The position numbers and the translations under genes are program-made. Below the pieces are notes generated by a model, which saw only the letters and a program-made list of their open reading frames with translations, was not told the DNA's origin and did not search any database. Positions 6,977-13,211 of a DNA stretch of 16,796 nt are shown piece after piece (the stretch's first letter is position 1; every line of letters starts with the position of its first letter). The DNA comes from an uncultured candidate division Zixibacteria bacterium (GTDB taxonomy: Bacteria; Zixibacteria; MSB-5A5; GN15; FEB-12), in contig CAJVYT010000041.1 in NCBI GenBank assembly GCA_913009765.1, positions 1-16,796 on the forward strand, read 5' to 3'.

Positions 6977-7004
6977 AGCAGTCAGGAAAGGGTTCCTGAC
7001 TGCT
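6977..7004. repeat. Hairpin 2 of the MITE-like element
   Basis: AGCAGTCAGGAA (6977-6988) pairs fully with TTCCTGACTGCT (6993-7004) around the loop AGGG. This loop is the exact complement of the hairpin 1 loop CCCT. The 12 bases at 6956-6967 and 6985-6996 are reverse complements, so the two hairpins could kiss or re-pair with each other. Confidence 0.8.
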
Positions 7005-7044
7005 CAAGTTGAGATAATTTAGACTTTTTCAACAAGCCGATAGG

Positions 7045-7064
7045 TTCGGGCATACCCGAATTTT
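7045..7064 (+). terminator. Small hairpin with T run beside the MITE-like element
   Basis: TTCGGG-CATA-CCCGAA followed by TTTT has terminator form on the + strand, but no + strand gene is known to end here. It may instead back up the minus-strand terminator next to it. Confidence 0.3.
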
Positions 7065-7066
7065 AC

Positions 7067-7087
7067 AAAAAAAAGGAAAATCCTTTT
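7067..7087 (-). terminator. Intrinsic terminator of the DUF302 gene
   Basis: On the minus strand AAAAGGA, loop TTT and TCCTTTT are followed by further T. The hairpin starts 16 bases after the stop codon of the DUF302 gene. The stem is AT-rich, so termination may be partial. Confidence 0.5.
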
Positions 7088-7102
7088 AGTATAAATAGTT
7101 TT

Positions 7103-7558
7103 CTATTGTAAGATTTTTTGAACTATCTTTTTTTCCTCTTTTGCCACATCAGACATAACTCGCTGGATAAGACCTCCAAACATCTTACTCATCACAGAAA
7201 CATTCATTTGAGCAATAGTTACATCACCCTTAGCGTTTTCATAAACTGAAATTCGACACGGCATCATTGCGGAGACAAATTTACATGACTCATCGGATAA
7301 AATTTCATTGGCATGGTCGGGATGACACGTTGAAATAATTTTTAGTCTTCCCATTTCAGAATGTCCTGCTTTTTGCAAGCTGTTTTGAATATCATATACT
7401 TTAGGAACCTGCCAACGGTTTTGAGTAAATTCTTGTGATAAGTAATCAACCGTTTCATCAAATGGCAATTTGCTTAAATGCTTGGTTACCATTATCTTAG
7501 GCATAACCCACCAAACAAATACTGCCATAAAAATTGCTCCGAATAAAAATAACAACAT
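7103..7558 (-). CDS. Membrane-anchored DUF302 protein
   Basis: Protein of 151 residues. The ATG at 7558 is chosen over a TTG six codons upstream because an AAAGGA site lies 6 bases before it. One N-terminal hydrophobic helix (about residues 1-24, MLLFLFGAIFMAVFVWWVMP) would anchor it in the inner membrane. The rest fits the DUF302 domain: a KVYDIQNSLQKAG segment, then STCHPDHANEILSDE (C78), then MMPCRISVYENAKGDVT (C101 in the Pro-Cys-Arg motif). DUF302 proteins are of unknown biochemical role; links to redox or envelope stress have been suggested from context. Here it is followed by its own terminator and preceded by the GAF gene on the same strand after a 169-base gap. Confidence 0.85.
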   Translation of the reverse strand: MLLFLFGAIFMAVFVWWVMPKIMVTKHLSKLPFDETVDYLSQEFTQNRWQVPKVYDIQNSLQKAGHSEMGRLKIISTCHPDHANEILSDESCKFVSAMMPCRISVYENAKGDVTIAQMNVSVMSKMFGGLIQRVMSDVAKEEKKIVQKILQ

Positions 7559-7564
7559 GCGTAA

Positions 7565-7570
7565 TCCTTT
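7565..7570 (-). promoter_or_regulatory. Shine-Dalgarno fixing the DUF302 start
   Basis: AAAGGA on the minus strand, 6 bases upstream of the ATG at 7558. Confidence 0.65.
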
Positions 7571-7640
7571 CAACAAAATATATTTTTACTGGTTAGATAG
7601 CTTATCGGGTAAAATGATTCACTAAATACACAGAAATACA

Positions 7641-7685
7641 TTTTAATTTGAACAATTAAAGAGAAGTAGGTTTTTCAAATTAAAA
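7641..7685. repeat. 12-bp perfect inverted repeat between GAF and DUF302 genes
   Basis: TTTTAATTTGAA (7641-7652) and TTCAAATTAAAA (7674-7685) are exact inverse copies with a 21-base spacer. They begin 43 bases after the GAF stop codon. The arms are almost all A and T, so this may be a weak transcript end or a protein-binding site upstream of the DUF302 gene. Confidence 0.45.
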
Positions 7686-7727
7686 ATTGTATTTTCATAT
7701 TCAATATATAAGAGTAGGTATAATAGA

Positions 7728-8261
7728 CTAACAGCGTAACGAAGCAATACCTTTTGAAATATTCTCCGCAACTGTTTCAAGCAGTTTGAGCTCCTCTTGG
7801 TCAAATGCATTTGTTTCGGGAGCATAAATATTTATAGAACCAAACATTTTAGTTTCGGTATATAATGGAATAGCTATTGAAGAACCGTATCCTCTTTTAA
7901 GAGCTTCCTCTCTCCAAGGTTCAAACTCTTTATTTTCTAAAATATTTTGAGCTACTACAGGTTTTTTAGTTTTGATTGCCATACCGGTAGGACCATTTCC
8001 ACAAGAAGTGTTATCCCACGTAATGAGAATATTATCTAAGTACCCATCATCAAATCCAACAGATGCTATAGGCTTCACACGTTTTGACGGGTCATTATCT
8101 ATAAACCCTATCCAACATAATTGGTAGCCGCAGCTATATACAATGACTTCGCAAAGACGTTTTAATAAAACATCTTCATCCGTTGTTGTTTCAATAATTT
8201 TATTACATTGCAGAATTGTCAATGATGCTCGGTTTGCCCGGTAGAGTGATGATTTAATCAT
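7728..8261 (-). CDS. Stand-alone GAF-domain protein
   Basis: Soluble protein of 177 residues, almost wholly one GAF domain. A leading helix LYRANRASLTILQCNKIIETTTDEDVL is followed by IVYSCGYQLCWIGFIDND, GYLDNILITW, GPTGMAIKTKKPVVAQNI, REEALKRGYGSSIAIPL, GSINIYAPETNAFDQEELKLL and a closing helix. These blocks are those of GAF modules usually fused to PAS domains and histidine kinases. Here the frame stops straight after the domain (GIASLRC), with no kinase, cyclase or output domain on either side. It may act as a partner sensor for another protein or be a surviving piece of a larger sensor. No ligand can be assigned; several Cys (C37, C44, C49, C87) are present. The ATG at 8261 has only a distant AGGG. 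Confidence 0.85.
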   Translation of the reverse strand: MIKSSLYRANRASLTILQCNKIIETTTDEDVLLKRLCEVIVYSCGYQLCWIGFIDNDPSKRVKPIASVGFDDGYLDNILITWDNTSCGNGPTGMAIKTKKPVVAQNILENKEFEPWREEALKRGYGSSIAIPLYTETKMFGSINIYAPETNAFDQEELKLLETVAENISKGIASLRC

Positions 8262-8299
8262 AACTAATATCCCTAACCTTAAAGAGCTTCATAAGCTAT

Positions 8300-8326
8300 A
8301 TAATACATAAGAGGTCTTTCTGTCAA
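8300..8326 (-). promoter_or_regulatory. Sigma70-type promoter for the GAF gene
   Basis: On the minus strand the perfect -35 TTGACA (8326-8321) is followed after 15 bases by TATTAT (8305-8300), 5 of 6 matches; an 18-base spacer would use TATATA. It lies about 40-65 bases before the ATG. Confidence 0.5.
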
Positions 8327-8352
8327 ATTAAATTTAATATAATATTTCCAAA

Positions 8353-8397
8353 GAAAAACCGGTGACACTCAGGAGAATCACCGGTATATATTTTTTT
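8353..8397. terminator. Bidirectional intrinsic terminator after the lipoprotein gene
   Basis: ACCGGTGA (8358-8365) pairs with TCACCGGT (8378-8385) around a 12-base loop. On the minus strand five T follow (8357-8353), suiting the lipoprotein gene that stops at 8412. On the + strand a seven-T run follows (8391-8397). The GC-rich stem is the strongest terminator in the window. Confidence 0.75.
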
Positions 8398-8411
8398 ATC
8401 GTAGAATATTG

Positions 8412-9152
8412 TTATTTAAGTGTTGCACTCGCTCTATTGGTCACAAGGTTAACGCCGCCGCTATTCCCATTTACAGTAGCAGGAGGCTCGGTAAGCTGCC
8501 AATTTTGAGGATCTGATGGGTCACCTCCGGTATACGAAACTCTCCAATTATACTCAAGCGGATAATAACTTGCCCAATCAGTAGTCCAATAGTCTATTAC
8601 ACCATAGAAATCATATACCCCAACCGATGGGTTGCTGACTTGATTTTGAAATGATGAAAGGTATAATACCCAACCATCTGTGACACCAAATTCAGTATTC
8701 ACAAACTGAATAACAGCAGGATCGGTTTGATACTGTAAGGCAGAATATGCATAGGACACATCGGGTGTTACATTATTTTGAATAACAGTATCTGTAACAG
8801 TTACAGTGACTGTAACAGTGTCATAGATATTCTGATAAATCTCAACCGTATCAACCAACAGTTGAGTTTCATATATAGTATCATACACAGTAAGAGTATC
8901 AGTTGTATTAAAAACCAATGTGTCGGTAGAATTGATAATGATAGAATCAGTCAACAACAGCGTATCTGTTATATTAACTACAACCGAATCGGACAAATAA
9001 AGAGTGTCTGCAATTAAAACAGTATCCGGCGGCAATTCTATATACTCGGTATCATGAACTGTTTCTGTTGTTGTAAGAATTTTTTCTTTATCACAACCAT
9101 ATAAAATTGAAATACTTAATATTAAGACTACAAAAGGCAGTAATTTTCTCAT
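8412..9152 (-). CDS. Lipoprotein with Asp-Thr-rich beta stalk
   Basis: Protein of 246 residues. The ATG at 9152 is chosen over one six codons upstream because it has a GAAAGGA site and gives a proper lipoprotein signal: MRKLLPFVVLILSISILYGC, lipid-modified at C20. Residues 34-123 are a low-complexity stalk of D-T/S-hydrophobic units (DTVLIA, DTLYLS, DSVVVNIT, DTLLLT and so on) with alternating hydrophobic residues, suggesting extended beta structure. A globular C-terminal part rich in Tyr and Trp follows (about 130-246), including DGWVLYLSSFQ, YDFYGVIDYWTTDW and EYNWRVSYTGGDP. It is probably anchored to the outer membrane with the C-terminal domain held away from it. I do not recognise that domain. 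Confidence 0.78.
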   Translation of the reverse strand: MRKLLPFVVLILSISILYGCDKEKILTTTETVHDTEYIELPPDTVLIADTLYLSDSVVVNITDTLLLTDSIIINSTDTLVFNTTDTLTVYDTIYETQLLVDTVEIYQNIYDTVTVTVTVTDTVIQNNVTPDVSYAYSALQYQTDPAVIQFVNTEFGVTDGWVLYLSSFQNQVSNPSVGVYDFYGVIDYWTTDWASYYPLEYNWRVSYTGGDPSDPQNWQLTEPPATVNGNSGGVNLVTNRASATLK

Positions 9153-9238
9153 ATAGATATTTCCTTTCAATTTTTAAAAATTTTTTAATTTTAATATCAT
9201 TAACTGCAATTTCTGTTCCGAAATAGATTAAAATCAGA

Positions 9239-9267
9239 TTGTACGAACTATCTTATAGCCGTATAAT
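9239..9267 (+). promoter_or_regulatory. Candidate promoter upstream of a minigene
   Basis: TTGTAC (9239-9244), a 17-base spacer and a consensus TATAAT (9262-9267). Transcription would run towards phoB, about 200 bases away, passing a strong ribosome site at 9288. Confidence 0.45.
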
Positions 9268-9287
9268 CAGTTAGAGAGAGTTATACG

Positions 9288-9323
9288 AAAGGAGCATGTT
9301 TGAAATTATATGATAAAAGTTGA
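9288..9323 (+). other. Strong ribosome site followed by a 7-codon open frame
   Basis: AAAGGAG (9288-9294) is followed 5 bases later by TTG AAA TTA TAT GAT AAA AGT TGA (9300-9323), a minigene MKLYDKS. An ATG at 9296 opens an even shorter frame. It may be a leader peptide, the remnant of a deleted gene or chance. It lies downstream of a candidate promoter. Confidence 0.25.
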
Positions 9324-9410
9324 AAATATCTGCTTATTTTAGGGTGTAGTGAATAGTATCATTATTGTATGTTCAATCTCTATTTCCTCTTATTTTCCAT
9401 ATAAATAGGT

Positions 9411-9437
9411 TTGTTTATTTATAATATCTGTTATAAA
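9411..9437 (+). promoter_or_regulatory. Weak promoter candidate for phoBR
   Basis: TTGTTT (9411-9416), 15 bases, then TATAAA (9432-9437). A second -10-like TATAAT is at 9420. I could not find a Pho-box repeat here, so autoregulation of phoB is not shown by the sequence. Confidence 0.25.
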
Positions 9438-9467
9438 TTACGCATATCCTTATGAAAGGGACTATAT

Positions 9468-10157
9468 ATGAGTAAAAAAATATTAATTATCGAAGATGAG
9501 AAAGATATAATCGAACTGTTGGATTTTAATCTTTCAAAAGACGGGTTTGAGGTATTATCTGCTCAGACCGGTGAAGATGGTCTACGTTTGGCACGCACAA
9601 ACTCACCCGATTTAATATTGCTCGATTTAATGCTTCCCGGAATCAACGGGCTTGATATATGTAAACTTTTAAAAGCCGACCAAAAAACCGGACATATACC
9701 TATTGTCATGCTCACTGCCAAAGATGAAGATATCGATGTTGTCACCGGATTAGAAGTTGGTGCTGATGATTATATCACCAAGCCGTTTTCTCCAAAAGTC
9801 CTAATCGCAAGAATCAGAACTGTTTTAAGACGTCAATCTGTTCAAGGCGAAGAGAAAAAACATATAATACAGATAGGACCGATTGTAATAGACCCGGGGA
9901 AATATACTGTTGTACTTGAAAATAATAAACTGCAGCTCACCGCTACAGAATTTCAATTGATATTTACATTGGCAAACCGTCCGGGGTGGGTATATAGCCG
10001 TTCTCAATTGGTTGATAAAATCAGAGGTGAAGACCATATCATTTCAGAAAGAGCTGTTGATGTGCAAATTGCAAACTTACGAAAAAAACTCGGGAAATTT
10101 GGCGACTATATTGAAACAGTTCGAGGTGCCGGCTATAAATTTAAGGAATTTGAATGA
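9468..10157 (+). CDS. phoB: PhoB-type response regulator (OmpR/PhoB family)
   Basis: Transcription factor of 229 residues. The receiver domain (about 3-120) has the acidic pocket E9/D10, phospho-acceptor D53 in LILLDLMLPG, T83 in VMLTAKDE and K105 in YITKPFSP. The C-terminal winged helix (about 130-228) carries LTATEFQLIFTLANRPGWVYSR, ISERAVDVQIANLRKKLG and the terminal hairpin VRGAGYKF. Phosphorylated by PhoR, it would bind Pho boxes, including the candidate at 11998-12015. The start ATG has AAAGGG 7 bases upstream. Its stop overlaps the phoR start by four bases (ATGA), so the pair is translationally coupled. The name rests on the adjoining kinase and pst genes; sequence alone shows only the OmpR/PhoB family. 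Confidence 0.9.
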   Translation: MSKKILIIEDEKDIIELLDFNLSKDGFEVLSAQTGEDGLRLARTNSPDLILLDLMLPGINGLDICKLLKADQKTGHIPIVMLTAKDEDIDVVTGLEVGADDYITKPFSPKVLIARIRTVLRRQSVQGEEKKHIIQIGPIVIDPGKYTVVLENNKLQLTATEFQLIFTLANRPGWVYSRSQLVDKIRGEDHIISERAVDVQIANLRKKLGKFGDYIETVRGAGYKFKEFE

Positions 10158-11923
10158 GTCGTAAAAAACTTATTTGGTCTATCTACCCCTATTACTTTGT
10201 TGTAATTATTGGTGCATTATGTACCGTTGCTTTTATCGCAACACAAAAACTCAACAATCTTTATTTACAGGAAATTGCTGAAACTCTTACTGTCAGAGCA
10301 GAACTTGTAGAAAACTCAATTAAAGAATTACCTTTGGAAGTTGGTTCATCTGAGATTGATTCACTCATACATATCTTGGGGAAAATATCTGACACCCGTA
10401 TCACAGTAATTGATACAAATGGAGTTGTTATTGCTGATTCAAAAAAAGACCGTAATACAATGGAAAACCATAAAAACCGTCCGGAAGTTGCTGTTGCTTT
10501 TTCAGATTCTATCGGTCAGGAGATTCGTTATAGTTCTACACTGCATACTGATATGATGTATATTGCAATTCCCATTAAAAAAGAATCCCGAATATTCGGA
10601 GTCATTCGCACCTCGCTACCAATGCATGCTATTCAAACTGCACTTAATACATTTAACCGTGACATGCTTTTCAGTGGTTTACTTATAACATTTATTGTAA
10701 CAATATTAAGTTTACTAATTTTTAGAAAAATTTCACTCCCATTAAGAGAATTGCAAAAAGGAGTTAAAAGGATTTCTCAAGGAAAACTTGAAACAAGGAT
10801 TCCTCATTTTCAATCCGAAGAGTTAGGCTCTCTATCGGATTCGATGAATGAAATGGCATCTCAGCTTAACAGACGTATTGATACTATTGTACAGCAAAGA
10901 AACGAACGGGAAGCAATATTATCATCTCTTGCTGAGGGTGTTTTAGCTCTTGATATGAATGAAAAAGTTGTGAATTACAATACAAAAGTTCTTGAACTGC
11001 TTGAAATATCAGATGAAAATATAATTGGAAAATCTGTTCAGGAAATTGTTCGTAACAATGAACTGCACGACTTCATTGACTCCATCCTGCATGGAATAGA
11101 AAACGAAGAAAAAGATTTGCATTTTAAGTTATCATCTGAAAAATATATAGCAGTCTATGGTACTATTTTAATAAATCATGAAAATAAAAAAATAGGTACT
11201 GTTATAGTATTAAATGACATAACAAAACTTAAACGGCTTGATAAAATACGACGGGATTTTGTTGCCAATGTCTCTCATGAACTCAGAACTCCTATCACCG
11301 CAATTAAAGGGTCGGTGGAAACACTGTTGGATGGTGCCTTAGATGATTCTGAGAGTGCCAGAAAATTTACTCAGATAATAAACCGTCATACATCCCGTTT
11401 GATATCTATAGTTGAAGACTTATTATCGCTGGCAAAGTTTGAAAACGAATCGGTATTACATACAATGCAGTTTGAGACAGAAAATTTATTTAATATTATT
11501 GAACTATCTGTTTTAGCTGTTGAACAAAAATCTACTGCTAAAAACATAAAGATACTTCTTGAATGTGATAAAGAACTGACAATTCACGCTCAACATAAGT
11601 ATTTAGAACAGGCAATTATCAATCTCTTAGATAACGCTTTAAAATATTCAGACAACAACACAACTATTACAATACAAGCAGTACGCAAAACAGATAAAAC
11701 AACGATATCTATTACAGACCAAGGATGCGGTATTCCGTCAAACCATCTTCCCCGACTGTTTGAACGATTTTACCGAGTAGAATCCGCCCGAAGCCGTGAA
11801 ATGGGTGGAACCGGTCTCGGACTGGCTATTGTAAAACATATCGCCCGGATTCATAACGGCAATGTAGAAGTACATTCTACGCCGAATGAAGGTTCAACTT
11901 TCTCAATACATATCCCCCATTAA
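10154..11923 (+). CDS. phoR: PhoR-type sensor histidine kinase
   Basis: Inner-membrane kinase of 589 residues. Domains in order: membrane helix (about 8-30), periplasmic sensor region (about 31-170), second membrane helix (about 172-191), HAMP (about 190-245), PAS (about 250-360), HisKA with phospho-acceptor H375 in VSHELRTPITAIKG, and HATPase with N box NLLDNALKYS (N494), G1 DQGCGIP, F box LFERFYR and G2 GGTGLGLAIV. The large extracytoplasmic domain between two helices fits the long form of PhoR seen in Gram-positives and many other phyla, unlike the short loop of E. coli PhoR. PhoR control normally works through PstSCAB and PhoU; phoU is not in the window. No terminator follows, but the porin has its own promoter 60-120 bases downstream. 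Confidence 0.9.
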   Translation: MSRKKLIWSIYPYYFVVIIGALCTVAFIATQKLNNLYLQEIAETLTVRAELVENSIKELPLEVGSSEIDSLIHILGKISDTRITVIDTNGVVIADSKKDRNTMENHKNRPEVAVAFSDSIGQEIRYSSTLHTDMMYIAIPIKKESRIFGVIRTSLPMHAIQTALNTFNRDMLFSGLLITFIVTILSLLIFRKISLPLRELQKGVKRISQGKLETRIPHFQSEELGSLSDSMNEMASQLNRRIDTIVQQRNEREAILSSLAEGVLALDMNEKVVNYNTKVLELLEISDENIIGKSVQEIVRNNELHDFIDSILHGIENEEKDLHFKLSSEKYIAVYGTILINHENKKIGTVIVLNDITKLKRLDKIRRDFVANVSHELRTPITAIKGSVETLLDGALDDSESARKFTQIINRHTSRLISIVEDLLSLAKFENESVLHTMQFETENLFNIIELSVLAVEQKSTAKNIKILLECDKELTIHAQHKYLEQAIINLLDNALKYSDNNTTITIQAVRKTDKTTISITDQGCGIPSNHLPRLFERFYRVESARSREMGGTGLGLAIVKHIARIHNGNVEVHSTPNEGSTFSIHIPH

Positions 11924-11997
11924 TCACTTATTTACATATCACACAACAAGATACTTTCTTAAAACGGTTATAATTATTTACTGAAAAAAAACTTTAT

Positions 11998-12030
11998 CTT
12001 AACACAATCTTAACATTCAACCTGTTTAAT
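11998..12030 (+). promoter_or_regulatory. Pho box and -10 element for the porin-pst operon
   Basis: CTTAACA occurs twice (11998-12004 and 12009-12015), exactly 11 bases apart, one helical turn. That is the spacing of PhoB/PhoP direct repeats, and TTAACA resembles the PhoP repeat of Bacillus. A -10-like TTTAAT (12025-12030) starts 10 bases after the second repeat, with no -35, as in activator-dependent pho promoters. Confidence 0.6.
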
Positions 12031-12082
12031 CCTCTCAGAAATAAAAAATGATATGTATAAATTTGTTAACCTATTTTAAAGT

Positions 12083-12088
12083 GAGGAA
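12083..12088 (+). promoter_or_regulatory. Shine-Dalgarno fixing the porin TTG start
   Basis: GAGGAA, four bases before the TTG at 12093. Confidence 0.6.
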
Positions 12089-12092
12089 CACT

Positions 12093-13187
12093 TTGAAAAA
12101 AATTTTTAACGTTTTAACATTCATGCTTGTGCTGAGCATGATCAACTCAGCTTTTGCGGCTGACACCAGAGTAAAAGGAAGACTGTATGCAAATTGGAAT
12201 ATGAATTTAACCGATGGTGCCGAGTCTGCCAACAGTTTTAATATCAAACGAGCGTATGTGACAGTGAAATCAAAATTGTCAAACTATACATCAGTTCGTA
12301 TCACAACCGATATTAAGGAAACATCCGCATTTGACGGATATTCAATTATCTTAAAATATGGATATATTGACTGGAAACCTGAGTTTGGTCATGGTAATCT
12401 AAAAGCTCGTTTTGGTCTGCAGCCTACCCTTTTTATCGACAATATGAACAAACTATGGGGTCGCCGTTATCTTGAAAAAACTGTCGGTGATGTAAACAAG
12501 TTTCTCACAACATCTGATTTAGGTGCCTCAGCTTTTGTAAAGTTAGGTAAAACAGGTTATGCCGCTTTACAAATTTTAAATGGTACTAAATATACAAAAG
12601 TTGAAGAGTTAAATAAAAATAAAGATATTGGTTTGTTTGCTCTTCTAAAACCTTTTGCCAATAATGAGAATCTCAAGCGTTCAAGGCTCTTAGGGCAAGC
12701 ATATTTCGGCACACAAAATGTTTCTCTTATGCCCGGAGTTGATGTAACAGCAGACAGCACTGACATGAAAGCATCACAATTTAAACACCAAATTATTTCT
12801 TTTGGCGGGATGCTTGGGTACAGCAACAAACTTGATGTAGGTTTTGATGCCAATTTCATGACTAAGGGTACCGGTTATAACGATACAACCGGTGTTGCTC
12901 TTGATGATTTAAAATCTTCAGGTATTTCACTATTCGGAACTCTTTACTTTGAAGGTCTCACTGAATCTGATTCTTTTGCCCGTACACTTAATCTGTTTGG
13001 ACGTTTTGACATGTTAGATGAAAACACTGATTTAGCAAACGATGGTAAGTCTTTGTTTATTGTTGGTCTTGAGTGTAATCCTACCAAAGGATTTAAAGCA
13101 TCATTGAATTTACGTACAACCAGCTATGAGTTAGATGGAAAAGACTCTGAGTCTGAACTATTTATAAATACTTTATTCAAATTTTAA
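12093..13187 (+). CDS. Phosphate-selective porin (OprO/OprP-like)
   Basis: Outer-membrane porin of 364 residues. The TTG at 12093 is chosen over the ATG at 12048 because it follows GAGGAA and begins the signal peptide MKKIFNVLTFMLVLSMINSAFA, cleaved before ADTRVKG. The mature part starts with VKGRLYANWNMNLTDGAESANSFNIKRAYVTVKSKLSNYTSVRITTDI, the usual opening of OprP-type barrels. It proceeds through alternating strands (ARFGLQPTLFIDNMNKLWGRRYLEKTV, GTLYFEGL, LNLFGRFDMLDEN, GLECNPTKGFKASLNLRTT) to a C-terminal Phe (LFKF), the barrel-assembly signal. It would admit phosphate, as its position before pstS implies. It probably heads the porin-pst operon under the Pho box upstream, since pstS begins 24 bases later. 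Confidence 0.82.
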   Translation: MKKIFNVLTFMLVLSMINSAFAADTRVKGRLYANWNMNLTDGAESANSFNIKRAYVTVKSKLSNYTSVRITTDIKETSAFDGYSIILKYGYIDWKPEFGHGNLKARFGLQPTLFIDNMNKLWGRRYLEKTVGDVNKFLTTSDLGASAFVKLGKTGYAALQILNGTKYTKVEELNKNKDIGLFALLKPFANNENLKRSRLLGQAYFGTQNVSLMPGVDVTADSTDMKASQFKHQIISFGGMLGYSNKLDVGFDANFMTKGTGYNDTTGVALDDLKSSGISLFGTLYFEGLTESDSFARTLNLFGRFDMLDENTDLANDGKSLFIVGLECNPTKGFKASLNLRTTSYELDGKDSESELFINTLFKF

Positions 13188-13211
13188 ACAAATTTCACAA
13201 GGAAAGAAAAC

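Larger units (their letters stand above)
6924..7038. mobile_element. MITE-like nested palindrome with flanking direct repeats
   Basis: A 115-bp element ends in perfect 10-bp inverted repeats GGCTTGTTGA (6924-6933) and TCAACAAGCC (7029-7038). GATAGG flanks it on both sides (6918-6923 and 7039-7044), or CCGATAGG if the ambiguous CC is counted, as expected of a target-site duplication. Inside are two strong hairpins back to back. It has no coding capacity, so movement would need a transposase supplied elsewhere. A decayed relative lies at 5392-5488. It sits between the end of the DUF302 gene and the can promoter. Confidence 0.7.
6707..7102. other. Non-coding region upstream of can with repeats and hairpins
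   Basis: This 396-base gap holds the can promoter (6752-6780), an 8-bp inverted repeat AGAACAGA/TCTGTTCT (6866-6889, 8-base loop), the MITE-like element (6924-7038), a small hairpin with a T run (7045-7064) and the terminator of the DUF302 gene (7067-7087). A + strand open frame runs into it from inside can but has no gene-like features. Confidence 0.6.

Noticed and set aside
6918..7044. Interpretation of the paired hairpins as a CRISPR array or integron attC site
   Set aside because: There are only two hairpins, inverted to each other, without spacers, cas genes or an integrase; terminal repeats with flanking duplications fit a MITE better.
8778..9017. Short inverted and direct repeats (CTGTAAC/GTTACAG and similar) in the lipoprotein gene
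   Set aside because: They follow from codons for repeated Thr-Val and Asp-Thr residues, so they need no separate DNA-level explanation.
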